From positions 162,273,049-162,337,048 of the forward strand of contig CM019067.1 in assembly GCA_009667805.1 (NCBI GenBank): 64,000 bases of DNA. The letters are read 5' to 3'. Every line of letters begins with the position of its first letter. Positions within the stretch are counted from its first letter, which is position 1. Shown piece by piece: positions 44,783 to 56,353 of this stretch. A program made the translations under genes and the position numbers. The notes under the pieces are model-generated. The model saw only the letters and a program-made list of their open reading frames with translations. It was not told the DNA's origin and did not search any database. This DNA is from Leptobrachium leishanense. Taxonomy: Eukaryota; Chordata; Amphibia; Anura; Megophryidae.

Positions 44783-46342
44783 TAGGGATGAGCCAAACAC
44801 CCCCGTGTTCGGTTCGCATTCGAACTCGAACAATTTCAAAAGTTCGAGTACGAATGCGAACACGAACCGAACTCAATGCAAGTCAATGGGACTCAAAAGT
44901 TTGATATTTAGAGTGCCCTGCAAGACGGCATATATGCAAGATATTTTCCATTAAAGGTGTATGGGGGTCCGGGTAGTTCCCTGGGGGACAGGAAACAAGG
45001 ACAAAAAGTTTTAAAAAAAAGGAACAGTGAGTTTTCCATGAAATAAGGGTTAAAAATAAAATCAAAAAAATCCTTCAAATATCGTGCCTAGGAGGTCCCC
45101 ATAACCTGCCTGTGAAGTGGCAGATTTGTAGGATGTATAGAAACATTTAAAAACAAAAACATGACATTTCAAAAGACGGTAAACGGTTTTCCTTTAATCT
45201 ATTCATAAACAACTGCTTGGGGCGGCAGCCTATATGAAAAGACATTTTAGGACACGCAGAACAAGTTTAGTGATTTTTTTGTCTAAATTATGGTGAAACT
45301 TATGCAGGCTTTGGATGAAAGTAACAATAGGTGCTTTAAAATTGGGCCTTTAGTGTCGGCAACAGTAACCCCTCTGTGGTATTGTGGAAGAGTGCAGGGT
45401 TGGATCCTGTGTTCCAAAAAATTAAAATGATATAAATCTGGTACAGGCGTCAGTGAAGTCAAATATTGGGCCTTTGGTGGCAGCAAGTGCCTTCACACCG
45501 TAACCCTTTTGTGGTATTGTGGGTTGGACCCTGCGGTCCAATATTAAAATGATATAAACCTGGTAATACAGGCGTCAGATATTTTGGAGAAATGAGACCC
45601 CCAAAATAGTTGGTGGCAGTGAGAACACAAAGATTACAACAATTCCCAGATATTTTGTAGAAATGAGACCCCCACAATTACTGGTGGCAGTGAGAACACA
45701 AAGATTAGAACAGTTTCCAGATATTTTGTAGAAATGAGACCCCCACAATTGCTGCTGGCAGTGAGAACACAAAGATTAGAACAGTTTCCAGATATTTTGT
45801 CGAAATGAGACCCCAACAATTGCTGGTGGCAGTGAGAACACAAAGATTACAACAATTCCCATATATTTTGTAGAAAAGACTGACCCCAAAAATAGTTGGT
45901 GGCAGTGAGAACACACAGATTACAACAATTCCCAGATATTTTGTAGAAGTGAGACCCCCCCCCCAATAGCTGGTGGCAGACTGGCAATGAGAACGCACAC
46001 TAACACAACAATCTCCTCTCAAAAAACACGCGCCGGGGCTGCAAGGGACACCTTATATAGTGTGCTGCGGGACTTAGCTCTGTGAGCCCATGATTGTGCA
46101 AGATTTGCCCAATCAGGACTCTGAGCTGTGATTGGCATAGTCTTGCACCTGTCTTGCACCTGACCTGTGGTCAGGTGCAAGGCTGTAGCCAATTACAAGC
46201 TTCAGGCCAGTGAAAAAGTGCATTGTGGTCCATTGTGGTGCATTGTGGGCGAACACGTGGAAAAGTTCGAAGTTCGCTAACTTTTGAACGGCCAATGTTC
46301 GAATCGAACTCCGAACCGATCAAACCGAACAGCTCATCCCTA
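44783..46342 (-). mobile_element. hAT-C: internally deleted relative of the 10.8-kb hAT (1.56 kb)
   Basis: The ends TAGGGATGAGC are on both sides, with duplication GTTATTAG (44775-44782 and 46343-46350). In reverse orientation it has the same 5' arm (ACTATATAAGG, CCAAT motifs at 46050-46210) and 3' arm (AAGTCAATGGGACTC, CCCTGGGGGACAGGAAACAA), but no transposase. It carries single units of the 142-bp repeat and its own 71-bp array at 45590-46000. Confidence 0.9.
45590..46000 (-). repeat. ~71-bp tandem array in hAT-C, about six copies
   Basis: Units carry GAGACCCCCACAATT, GGTGGCAGTGAGAACACA and CAGATATTTTGTAGAAAT, with gagac anchors near 45595, 45665, 45736 and 45806. In reverse, the order TCATTTC, CTGGGAATT, TAATCT, TCACTG matches the 81-bp unit of the large hAT, so both arrays arose from one ancestral unit at the same place. 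Confidence 0.85.
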
Positions 46343-46350
46343 GTTATTAG

Positions 46351-47152
46351 TTCACTGGGTTATTTTCCTTTAGCGGCTCCCTGTATCCAGCGAGATCAGG
46401 AAATGTGTGCAGGGACTGGATGGAGAGGCTCGGACAGCTACTGTAAATTGGCCTGCATTTGTGAGTGTGGTGCAACTACCAACACAATTCATGGAGGGCT
46501 TGCAACTCAAAATCTTAAAGTCGCTAGACAATAAACTACTGGCTGTGCACATGGCATCCATGTATGGGAAAAGAAACCATTATAAAAAATTGAGTACATT
46601 GAATTTTTACCCATATATTAAACAGAATTCATTTGGAAACTGGGATTTTCTCATTTTGGGTATAAAGGGATCTGTACCAACCGCAAGAAACTTTCCTTTA
46701 ATCAGCAAAAGCATAATACGGATGAAAATATGGTGTCCAAATAAAAGCAATTAAAGGTGAATTATTTTACTTACAACTAAAAGCACAAAAAATACATCTT
46801 TAAGATTTTTTTTTTAAAGAAAAGCAGGCACTTACTGAAGGCAGCAATACAACAATAAATCAGCTGGACTCCGGTTGTACTTGAGAAGTTGTTTTGTATC
46901 TGCAGCTGATTGTGTGCTCAGAGCCCGCTCACTCTATGCCTGTCAGTGTGCACTGACCCATAACCTTGTAGCTGAAGCCAGCGGAATGCAGGGAGGTGAG
47001 GAGGGATCTGCTTATAGAGTGGTAAACAAATGCTGGCTGCCTGCCATGTGTATACCCTCCAAACATGATCTGTGCTCTGCAAATCCATGTTGTAGACCAG
47101 TACCTTTAGCTCCTGCTGTCTGGGTGCTGGACGCTCAGTAGTGATGTCACAC
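46351..47152. other. hAT-A interior between hAT-C and hAT-B
   Basis: Non-coding interior of hAT-A. No transposase motifs are visible and the open frames have no recognisable domain. Confidence 0.5.
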
Positions 47153-47345
47153 TGTCTGACCAGAGGCGGCTCTAGACTTGCTGAGGCCTTAGGCGAAGGC
47201 AAGATATGAGGCCCCTATTAAACACAGGACCATAGCCGAGGCCATATACAAGGTAATGACATAACCTAGCATGGCCATTTATATCAATAATAACTGTGAT
47301 TTTAAACAAAAGCAAAGAATCTTATATACAGGGAGCAATTTCTAA

Positions 47346-48308
47346 TGTAGCGCTCACTCCCGGAGGAGCCGCTGAATTTGAACCTCGGGTCAGTCTCCCC
47401 GCACTAGGGAATAAATATACTCCAGCACCGTCGTGGATTTTATAAATTATATAGTTTACTGAATAAACTGGCATATAATGAGTAACACGGTATATGTATA
47501 TATATTTACAGTACTTCGTAATGCGGGAAACGCGCAGCGGAAAAGAAATACAATACTTCGTAATGCGAGAAACGCGCAGCGGAAAAGGAAAATATATCTT
47601 TAACCCCCTTGGTGGTTGGAGAGTGAGTCCCGTACAGGTTATGTCCCAAGGAATGTATGTGTATGTGTGTATTGGTACCCGGGTACAATATTCAACTGGC
47701 CAGTGAATTATTTATGAGGTATCTTCGACTAGTCACGTTGGGGCCCTGTGGGTTTTGAAGAAACTGCAGCGTGCTTTAGTAATTTACAACGGCCTGGAAG
47801 GCCTCTCACCCATCCGCCAGATACTCTGTGCTCCGCTTGACCCAGGACGTCTCTCCGCTCGATTTTGACTGGGATTCTCTGTGTCACCGGATCCGCTGTC
47901 CTGCTTGTCTGTATCTGCCACAAGATGTCCAACTCACCGCCTGCACTCCCTGTTAGATCGATCTGCAGTTCTCCTAACTCGGGGTCCTCCAGCTTACTCC
48001 GTATCAGCGTGGGTTACTGCGGTGGATCACTGGGTCTTCGCTCTGTCAGGCCGCACCTGCGCTCCGGCCTGGTCGTGATTACTTTCAGCTACACTGCGTC
48101 TTGCTCCTCTCACTCCTCGGCGCGCTCTGCCAGCTCTTTCCACGAGGCTGCGGATATCAGTGTCTCTCTCCCACCCACTTCCTGTTCCCGCCCGCAAAGC
48201 ATGCTGGAAAATGTAGACCCAATGTTCAGTGTCTTACATCGCGCTTGTCTCCCTCCGGTGGCCAAAAACAAGTACTACAACGACAGGGGATTTAAAACCA
48301 GTGCTACA
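47346..48308 (-). repeat. 3' LTR of the gypsy element
   Basis: 963 bp, TGTAGCG...GCTACA. Contains a 39-bp direct repeat (TACTTCGTAATGCG followed by GAAACGCGCAGCGGAAAAG) at 47513 and 47552. Open frames across the LTR are not supported as genes, because identical frames recur in the other LTR. Confidence 0.93.
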
Positions 48309-48321
48309 CTCTCCCCCTCCT
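48309..48321 (-). other. Polypurine tract
   Basis: On the minus strand AGGAGGGGGAGAG directly precedes the 3' LTR, where plus-strand DNA synthesis would start. Confidence 0.85.
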
Positions 48322-48378
48322 AGAACTCTTGGGTCTCTCCAAGGAGGTGCAACAGTTGCATTACATTTTCCACATGTA

Positions 48379-51300
48379 TTAGGCAACATATACAGGCTCA
48401 GCAGCAAGCACACAATGGGTTAGATACACTTCCTCAAGTTGACTCATGCCTTGGACTACCTCAGCTAACATAGCAGACACTTCAGGTGGAAGTACTATAG
48501 GCGCGGGCTCAGTTCTTCTTTCTACCACTGGAGCAGACATCTCTTCGGAGTATGATCCTTCCAGTGAAGGCATAGAACTATAGTCATAAGATTCGACTTC
48601 AGGAACTACAGGGATTTCAATAGTCTCGGGGACTTCTAACTGAAATTCAGGAGCCTCAGGCCTCAAATTACTTTCCCACCGTTCGGGAACCGAGATAACC
48701 TCTTCAGGCTCCGGTGAGCGCATCCAGTCCAGACAAAAACTTTCTTCCTCACTGTCCCTTTCGCTCTCTTCGATAGCCCGGGTCTGCTGAGACCGAGTAA
48801 CGGGAGGTGAACGTGGAGCAGGCGGATTCGGCAGAGAAAGTTTGTCCCCAACTGGTATCCTCACAGCCTCTCTCAAAGGTAATAAATGATTCCGGTGCCA
48901 GTTCTTAAGAGGTCCAGCCTTTCCATCCGGCCGGATTTGATACACCGGCAGACCCGGCAGTTGCTTGCAGACAATGTAGACCTGAGAACTCCATCTATCC
49001 GCTAACTTGTGTCTTGCCGCAGCACCCAAGTTCTTCAACAAAACCCTATCACCGGGTTGTAGATCCTGTATCCGAACTTTCAAGTCATAGTTCCGTTTAA
49101 TCCTTTGTTCCCTGTTCCCTGAGGTCAAACGGGCCTGTTCAAATGCAGAGGCCAGATTCTTTCGAAGTCTATCCACGTAATTTCTATGGGAAGCTACCGA
49201 CGTCTGGTCCAGAGATAGCCCAAATGGCAAATCAACCGGCAGTCGAGCTTCTCTTCTGAACATAAGATGGTACGGTGAGTATCCAGTAGCGTCACTCTCC
49301 GTACTGTTATATGCATGCACTAGAGTAGCTAAGTGACGACTCCAGCTCTGCTTCTCTGTGTTTGACAGCGTCCCCAGCATATTTAGCAGCGTGTGATTGA
49401 ACCTTTCGGGTTGAGCATCACCTTGAGGGTGATATGGTGTAGTTCGGGTCTTTTGGATTCCCAGCAGTTCCAGTAATTGCCCAACAAGCCGGCTTTCAAA
49501 GTCTCTACCCTGATCAGAGTGTATTCTCCTTGGTAGGCCGTAGTGAACAAAGAACTTTTCCATCAGAACTTTCGCCACTGTCGGAGCGTGTTGGTCTTTT
49601 GTAGAAAAGGCTTGGGCATAACGTGTGAAGTGATCAGTCACTATTAGAATATTTCCCTGCCCACTAGCATCCGGCTCTAAGCACAGGAAGTCAATGCACA
49701 CCAAATCCATGGGTCCTTGACTTTGCAGATGGCTCATTGGAGCGGTTCGGGTCGGTAGGGTCTTCCTTTGAATGCACCTCAGACATGAATGGCAGTAACT
49801 TTCCACTTCAGCTCTCATGCAAGGCCAATAGAACCTGTCTCGCACCAGCTTAAAAGTCCTTTCTGCGCCCAAATGTCCATGCTCATCATGTAGCGATCGC
49901 AGTACACTCTCCCTATGTTTAGTGGGAAGGAACAACTGTTGGGTCTCTTCAGCATTGGTTGAGGGGCCCCTTCGGTAGACCACCCCATCCAACATCTTCA
50001 ACCGTTCCCACTCTTTGTAGACCAATCTGGCTCCATCTGGGGAATTGGTCAGCAGAATTTCCCGCTGGTTCGCAGTTAGGGCCTTTATGGTTAACGCAAT
50101 TAAAGGGTCTCTAGCCTGATCAGCTTTCAGATCTTGTTTTGAAAAGGTAGGCAGACTTTCATCCCTCAACTGCGTAGGGTTGCAGTAGAACTCCGGAACA
50201 GCCGCAGCCATGACTCCTATGGCCTCCGCTTCAATCCCTCCCTTGACCCGGCGCTCTGCTCCTTGACACAAAGCTTGTACCCCGTCTGGAGTTAACTGAG
50301 TCCATTCTGTAGTGTAGGGTCTTCTCGAAAAAGCATCAGCATCTCGATTATTCACCCCAGGGCGATATTTCAGGCTGAACCGAAACCCTGACAGAGCGGC
50401 CAACCACCGATGTCCCGTTGCGTCCAGTTTTGCAGTAGTAAGGACGTAGGTAAGAGGATTGTTATCCGTCTTTATCACAAACTCGGCCCCATACAGATAG
50501 TCCTTTAGCTTGTCTACCACTGCCCACTTTAAGGCTAGGAACTCCAACTTGTGCGTAGGATAGTTCTTTTCTGAAGGCGTAAGGCTCCGGCTCACATACG
50601 CTACAGGCCTCAGCAATCCACCATACTCTTGATACAGGACTCCTCCTAGGCCTTCTCTGCTGGCATCCACATGTAGCTCGTACGGCTTGTGAGGGTCCGC
50701 ATAGGCCAAGACAGGAGCTCGAGTTAAACTCTCTTTCAGCTTCGTAAAAGCACCTTCGCATTGACTGGTCCATTCTCCCTGGATGGACTCTCGAGCTTTC
50801 CTTGGCCCTGGAGCTGACGGATTTTGGTCAGAGACCTTGTGGCCTTCTTCTGTGCTTTCCTTCTGTAGGAGCTTGTTCAGTGGTTGAGCTATTTTTGCGA
50901 ATCCTCCTACAAATCTTCGATAATAAGAGCAGAACCCCAAGAAAGATCTAAGTTCAGTAACGTTTCGGGGTCTAGGCCAAGAAGCTACGGCCTCCAACTT
51001 CCGAGGATCTGTCGAAACGCCTTCTGCTGAGACCACATGTCCCAGATACGTAACAGATGGTAAACAGAATTGACATTTCTCCAGAGATAGTTTCAATCCC
51101 TCTTCATGGAGCCTCTTCAAGACCTTCTCCAAACGTTGTTCATGTTCTTCCAGAGTCTTCCCGAACACAATTATGTCATCCAGGTACACTAATACTTCGA
51201 TCAGATTCATGTCCCCGACTGTCTTCTCCATTAACCGTTGGAACGTGGCTGGAGCCCCTGTAAGGCATTGAGGCATTCTGTTGAATTCGAAGAACCCCAA

Positions 51301-51954
51301 TGGACAGATGAACGCAGTCTTCTCTTTGTCTTCAGGATGCATTGGTATCTGGTGATACCCACTTCGCAGGTCTAGTACACTAAAAAATTTTGCTCCAGAC
51401 AAACACTGTAAGGCATCTTCTATCCGAGGAGTAGCATATTGATCTGGGATGGTTCTCCGATTCAGCGTGCGATAGTCTATGCATAGGCGGACAGAACCAT
51501 TCTTCTTCCGGACCATTACTATTGGAGATGCATATGGGCTCCTGGACTCTTGGATCACCTTGGTTCTTTGCAGTTCATTCAGCTGTTCTCGTAGATCATC
51601 CAAGTCTCCCAGCGGAACTCATCTTGACCTTTCACGAAATGACTTGTCCTCTTGTAATCGAATGCGGTGCTCAGTACTTTTAGCTAGGCCTACGTCGAAC
51701 TCATCTTTCGAGAACAAGTCTCTCCACTTTAGAACTTGGGACTGAAGACGTTTCTTCCATTCAGGTGAAATGGGAGCGTCCTTGGGGTAGAACCTTTCAT
51801 CTGGAATCTCTTTATCCACTCCCCCTCCTAAATCGGTAGGAGAGAGAGGCGTAGAGGATGCTACTTGCCCGATAGGCATTCGTGTTTTAAGGACTACTGG
51901 AGAATCAGACACATTGCACACGCTGACTGAGACTCTTCCGTGTGTTCTTTTCAA
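48379..51954 (-). pseudogene. pol: gypsy pol: RT, RNase H, integrase (one in-frame stop)
   Basis: A single frame runs from about 51985 down to 48379 with one TGA at 51621-51619 just before the RT core. Counting from the codon at 51603: RT with VLDLRSGYHQI (Asp 78) and YLDD (140-143); RNase H with HVDAS (Asp 313), Glu 354, TDNNP (Asp 380); integrase zinc site H572, H576, C607, C610; integrase D638, D697, E733 with the D-x35-E spacing. A GPY/F-like block (LPGLPVYQIRPDG, LKNWHRNHLLPL) and an acidic tail follow; no chromodomain. The RT loop RMPQCLTGAPATF departs from the usual FGL wording. Function would be reverse transcription and integration. A frameshift near 51985 separates it from the protease part. 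Confidence 0.93.
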
Positions 51955-51986
51955 AGCTTTAGTGGAGATTATTTCAGGGATTACTT

Positions 51987-52646
51987 CTACTCCGGCTTCA
52001 CTCCACGATTAAAATCGGTTTCCAGTACCACATAGGGCCCTGGTTGCGCTCCGTTCAACTTGACTGAAGCCCGGAAGCTCGCTACTTCTCCCGATTGCAG
52101 AACCTTTTCCGTTCCTTCTAATCTCCATAGGCGCCCCACTTCGGCAGGTGCCTTCTGTTCTTCGACCATTCTCTGATAGACTGGACGTAACATTGGGTGT
52201 ACTCCTTTAGTAGAACCTTCTTCCATTACGATAGGTGTCAGGAGACGTCGCACCAAATCAGTATTCGTCCCCACTATCATGGAACTCCTGTTTGCCCCTG
52301 AAGGCCGAGGACACACAATGGCCAATGCATCACAACCTCCGGACTGTCCGATGACTTCGGATCCGATCTCCAACTTCACCTGTAGATACCCGTCATAAGG
52401 GAGTTTCTCAGTTCCGATACCCCAGATTTCCAGATCCTTCAATTTCTGTAGAGGGATGTGCTTCAAGTGTTTCTCATAGAAGTCTCGGTAGATCAATGTC
52501 ACTTGAGCCCCTGAGTCCAACAGAGCTTTAGTGTAGACTCCCTCCACTTGGATTGGCACAATAGGAGAAGGACCTATCAGCTGGTCAGGAAACTTGGTGG
52601 TGGTGGTGGCACCAGGACACTTAGACCCAGTTTGTTGGGTGTGCAT
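51987..52646 (-). pseudogene. gypsy pol: aspartic protease part
   Basis: Retroviral-type protease with ALLDSGAQVTLIYRDFY; the catalytic Asp is residue 44 of this frame (D-S-G). A further glycine-containing strand (IWGIGT, then YLQVKLEIG) follows. It is in a different frame from RT, so a shift near 51985 has broken the polyprotein. It would cleave Gag and Pol. Confidence 0.88.
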
Positions 52647-52803
52647 TGCTTCCCCATGACGTAGGTCCGGATGCTAAGGGAGTGACTCTTTCAGTCCTGG
52701 CAGGCTCGGCAGTTGGCCAGACTTTGGGCCCTCTCGCCCTCTTAGTCCTGGCTTGATTTTTGGAGCGGGTTTCAACCTTCGGGCACCTAGGTTGCTCCTT
52801 CAC
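52621..52803 (-). pseudogene. Linker between zinc knuckle and protease
   Basis: Basic, low-complexity stretch (RSKNQARTKRARG) in a third frame between the Gag stop near 52800 and the protease frame. It is likely the N-terminal part of Pol. Whether the frame change is programmed or decay cannot be told from one copy. Confidence 0.5.
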
Positions 52804-53190
52804 TTGTTCCCACTGGCGTTTCCCGCCGGTGAGGCAGATAACAGCCCTTCCAAGGCTTTCAAGAACTCCTCAACTCTATTTCCTTCAGGCTTTTGGCTTT
52901 TGCATTGTGCGCGGAAGTGGCCCATTTCTCCACAACTGAAACATCTCTTCTTTGAAAGCGGAGACGCATTCGGCCGCTGTGATTCAGTTGAAGGATCCTG
53001 GCTAGACGCCACAGCAACTCCGGTTGTCTGCATGTCTGTAAGGAACTTCTGCATCTCTGTCTGTGTCTCTGTCACCTTCAACAATACTCGACACAGTTCC
53101 GCGTGCGCCTGTTGCAATTCAGCTTGAGCTTCTTGTACCTTCTTAACAGTTCTGTGCAACTCACCATGTGCAGAGAGATTTAATTCTTTG
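52800..53190 (-). pseudogene. gag: gypsy gag C-terminal part with zinc knuckle
   Basis: A coiled-coil-like stretch (VQEAQAELQQAHAEL) precedes a CCHC knuckle RCFSCGEMGHFRAQC, spaced C-x2-C-x4-H-x4-C as in nucleocapsids. Upstream of about 53191 the frame enters foreign repeat sequence. The Gag frame ends with a stop at 52800-52802. It would package RNA. Confidence 0.88.
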
Positions 53191-54682
53191 ACATAACAAG
53201 GAAAAAGAGTGTCATCTGCGCTCGTTTCTATGTGTTCCATGTACAACAAAAATTAGGTTTTTGTTTGTTTCAATGGCCAATGCAACATAAGCCCACTCGC
53301 CACTTCAAGGCACCTCTTTAGAGTGGGTACCTAACAATTGTAATCAAAAGGCCGCTCTACTGAGCAGCTCCAAGCCCCTCCAGCTGCTTTTCAGCCAAGG
53401 AGAGGCAAAGATGGTGGCTTTTATTTATACACGCACCAAACACTTCTAAGAGTATGGGCGCGACGCCATTTTTTCTGTATCTATGTATATCATGCTTGTA
53501 ACACCAGTCCGTCGTTCTGCAGCTGTTCCTCTTTCCATGTTTTTGTTTTTGATCCCAAATGGGAAGTGTTTGGTGCGTGTATAAATAAAAGCCACCATCT
53601 TTGCCTCTCCTTGGCTGAAAAGCAGCTGGAGGGGCTTGGAGCTGCTCAGTAGAGCGGCCTTTTGGTTACAATTGTTAGGTACCCACTCTAAAGAGGTGCC
53701 TTGAAGTGGCGAGTGGGCTTACGTTGCAATGCCCATTGAAACAAACAAAAACCTCATTTTTGTTGTACATGGAACACATAGAAATGAGCGCAGATGACAC
53801 TCTTTTTCCTTGTTATGTTTTATACATTGACTGGGCTGTTACTCCTGGCAGTTGCTGCCGCTCCGGTGAGTATGGGCGCGACGCCATTTTTTCTGTATCT
53901 ATGTATATCATGCTTGTAACACCAGTCCGTCGTTCTGCAGCTGTTCCTCTTTCCATGTTTTTGTTTTTGATCCCAAATGGGAAGTGTTTGGTGCGTGTAT
54001 AAATAAAAGCCACCATCTTTGCCTCTCCTTGGCTGAAAAGCAGCTGGAGGGGCTTGGAGCTTCTCAGTAGAGCGGCCTTTTGGTTACAATTGTTAGGTCT
54101 CTAAAAAGGTGCCTTGAAGTGGCGAGTGGGCTTACGTTGCAATGGCCATTGAAACAAACAAAAACCTCATTTTTGTTGTACATGGAACACATAGAAACGA
54201 GCGCAGATGACACTCTTTTTCCTTGTTATGTTTTATACATTGACTGGGCTGTTACTCCTGGCAGTTGCTGCCGCTCCGGTGAGTATGGGCGCGACGCCAT
54301 TTTTTCTGTATCTATGTATATCATGCTTGTAACACCAGTCCGTCGTTCTGCAGCTGTTCCTCTTTCCATGTTTTTGTTTTTGATCCCAAATGGGAAGTGT
54401 TTGGTGCGTGTATAAATAAAAGCCACCATCTTTGCCTCTCCTTGGCTGAAAAGCAGCTGGAGGGGCTTGGATCTGCTCAGTAGAGCGGCCTTTTGGTTAC
54501 AATTGTTAGGTACCCACTCTAAAGAGGTGCCTTGAAGTGGCGAGTGGGCTTACGTTGCAATGGCCATTGAAACAAAAAAAAAACTAATTTTTGTTGTACA
54601 TGGAACACATAGAAACGAGCGCAGATGACACTCTTTTTCCTTGTTATGTTTTATACATTGACTGGGCTGTTACTCCTGGCAG
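53191..54682. repeat. ~415-bp repeat cluster replacing the middle of gag
   Basis: 53191-53446 is a reverse-oriented part-unit. From 53450 three forward units follow (starts 53450, 53868 and 54281; spacings 418 and 413), the last ending in CTCCTGGCAG at 54682. Unit markers are GAGTATGGGCGCGACGCC, GTCGTTCTGCAGCTG, GTGTATAAATAAAAGCCACC and TAGAGCGGCCTTTTGGTTAC. The cluster sits where the capsid part of gag should be. Copies in the same inverted layout lie at 39799-40394. No coding. Confidence 0.9.
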
Positions 54683-54750
54683 ATAATCTAAGGCAGTGCA
54701 GTCTTTCTTACTCAATTTTAGGTTTCTTACAGCCTCTGACGCAGGTCCCT

Positions 54751-55315
54751 TTAAGCTCTCAGTAATCCTTTGTTTTTCTGTGCTTCAGGGACGTCCCACT
54801 CATCCAGAGCCTGCATCGCCTGTTCCACCCATTCTTCGAAGGTTTCTTCTCCCGCCGGAGTTGGTACATTTCCTGTAAAATTTCTCAACCGTCGATAACC
54901 AAAGTTAGTGTGCGGAGGGCTTGTTCTCTGACATTTAGCCAGCAAATCTCCAATAGCCACTATAAATTCAGGCCCGATCATGGACAACGGACTGGGCGCG
55001 GGAATTACTCGTGGATTCGCCACGTGGCGCACTTGGCTGAATCAGTTGGACTTCCACCTCATCAGTCAGCTTCACGCTCGCGCCCTGATAACACACTGGA
55101 ACACCCTTTCTCCACTTAAAAAGAACATACGTGTGAGAGGTATCTGGGTTCTCTTTAATGTCCAGGATTAACCCCCAATGATCTGGTGTCAGCGCGGCCA
55201 CGGCCTGGCGAGTCTGATCTTCGGCCCAAGTGTCTGCAGGAATATCCATGACTGTACACAATTCTAACTGACTACTGTGCTCCTCACACCATTTGGCAGC
55301 AGTGTCTGGATCCAT
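54751..55315 (-). pseudogene. gag: gypsy gag N-terminal part, PNMA-like
   Basis: The start Met is at 55315, about 50 bp after the primer site. The first frame reads a compact N-terminal domain (TPDHWGLILDIKENPD, YVLFKWRKGVPVC), then shifts near 55020 to a second frame with YRRLRNFTGNVPTPAGEETF, EEWVEQAMQ. This order, an RRM-like domain and then a capsid start of the form LR-F-G-P-P-GEE-W, resembles the Gag from which vertebrate PNMA genes derive; that is known family information, the match here is by eye. The frame stops near 54751. The rest of the capsid is missing at the repeat cluster. Confidence 0.75.
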
Positions 55316-55366
55316 ATTTAACCCTTTAAATGCTTTTAACCCTTTAAATGTTTTTCCAGAGACTGG

Positions 55367-55384
55367 ATCCCGGACGAGCCCCCA
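55367..55384 (-). other. Primer binding site (tRNA-Pro type)
   Basis: On the minus strand the 18 bases TGGGGGCTCGTCCGGGAT lie two bases inside the 5' LTR. This is the sequence known to pair with the 3' end of tRNA-Pro. It confirms the element's orientation and LTR boundary. Confidence 0.9.
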
Positions 55385-55386
55385 TG

Positions 55387-56349
55387 TGTAGCGCTCACTC
55401 CCGGAGTAGCCGCTGAATTTGAACCTCGGGTCAGTCTCCCCGCACTAGGGAATAAATATACTCCAGCGCCGTCGTGGATTTTATAAATTATATAGTTTAC
55501 TGAATAAACTGGCATATAATGAGTAACACGGTATATGTATATATATTTACAGTACTTCGTAATGCGGGAAACGCGCAGCGGAAAAGAAATACAATACTTC
55601 GTAATGCGAGAAACGCGCAGCGGAAAAGGAAAATATATTTTTAACCCCCTTGGTGGTTGGAGAGTGAGTCCCGTACAGGTTATGTCCCAAGGAATGTATG
55701 TGTATGTGTGTATTGGTACCCGGGTACAATATTCAACTGGCCAGTGAATTATTCATGAGGTATCTTCGACTAGTCACGTTGGGGCCCTGTGGGATTTGAA
55801 GAAACTTCAGCGTGCTTTAGTAATTTACAACGGCCTGGAAGGCCTCTCACCCATCCGCCAGATACTCTGTTCTCCGCTCGACCCAGGACGTCTCTCCGCT
55901 CGATTTTGACTGGGATTCTCTGTGTCACCGGATCCGCTGTCTTGCTTGTCTGTATCTGCCACAAGATGTCCAGCTCACCGCCTGCACTCCCTGTTAGATC
56001 GATCTGCGGTTCTCCTAACTCGGGGTCCTCCAGCTTACTCTGTATCAGCGTGGGTTACTGCGGTGGATCACTGGGTCTTCGCTCTGTCAGGCCGCACCTG
56101 CGCTCCGGCCTGGTCATGATTACTTTCAGCTACACTGCGTCTTGCTCCTCTCACTCCTCGGCGCGCTCTGCCAGCTCTTTCCACGAGGCTGCGGATATCA
56201 GTGTCTCTCTCCCACCCACTTCCTGTTCCCGCCCGCAAAGCATGCTGGAAAATGTAGTCCCAATGTTCAGTGTATTACATCGCGCTTGTCTCCCTCCGGT
56301 GGCCAAAAACAAGTACTACAACGACAGGGGATTTAAAACCAGCGCTACA
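55387..56349 (-). repeat. 5' LTR of the gypsy element
   Basis: Same length as the other LTR and collinear with it, including the 39-bp direct repeat at about 55554. The transcription promoter should lie here, read toward lower coordinates. The primer site follows after two bases. Confidence 0.93.
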
Positions 56350-56353
56350 CTAA

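Larger units (their letters stand above)
47346..56349 (-). mobile_element. Ty3/gypsy LTR retrotransposon, 9.0 kb, minus strand
   Basis: Two 963-bp LTRs (47346-48308 and 55387-56349) start TGTAGCG and end GCTACA; the flanks share CTAA (47342-47345 and 56350-56353). Next to the upstream LTR is a primer site complementary to tRNA-Pro (55367-55384), and next to the downstream LTR a purine tract (48309-48321). Order of parts in the sense direction: gag N-part, foreign repeat cluster, zinc knuckle, protease, RT, RNase H, integrase. Integrase after RT/RNase H is the Ty3/gypsy order. No envelope gene is seen. I count about 16 differences between the LTRs (roughly 1.7%), so insertion is fairly recent. 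Several stops and shifts make it inactive. Confidence 0.93.

Noticed and set aside
47494..48323. Open frames in the LTR
   Set aside because: The same frames recur in the other LTR at 55535-56475 and have no recognisable domain.
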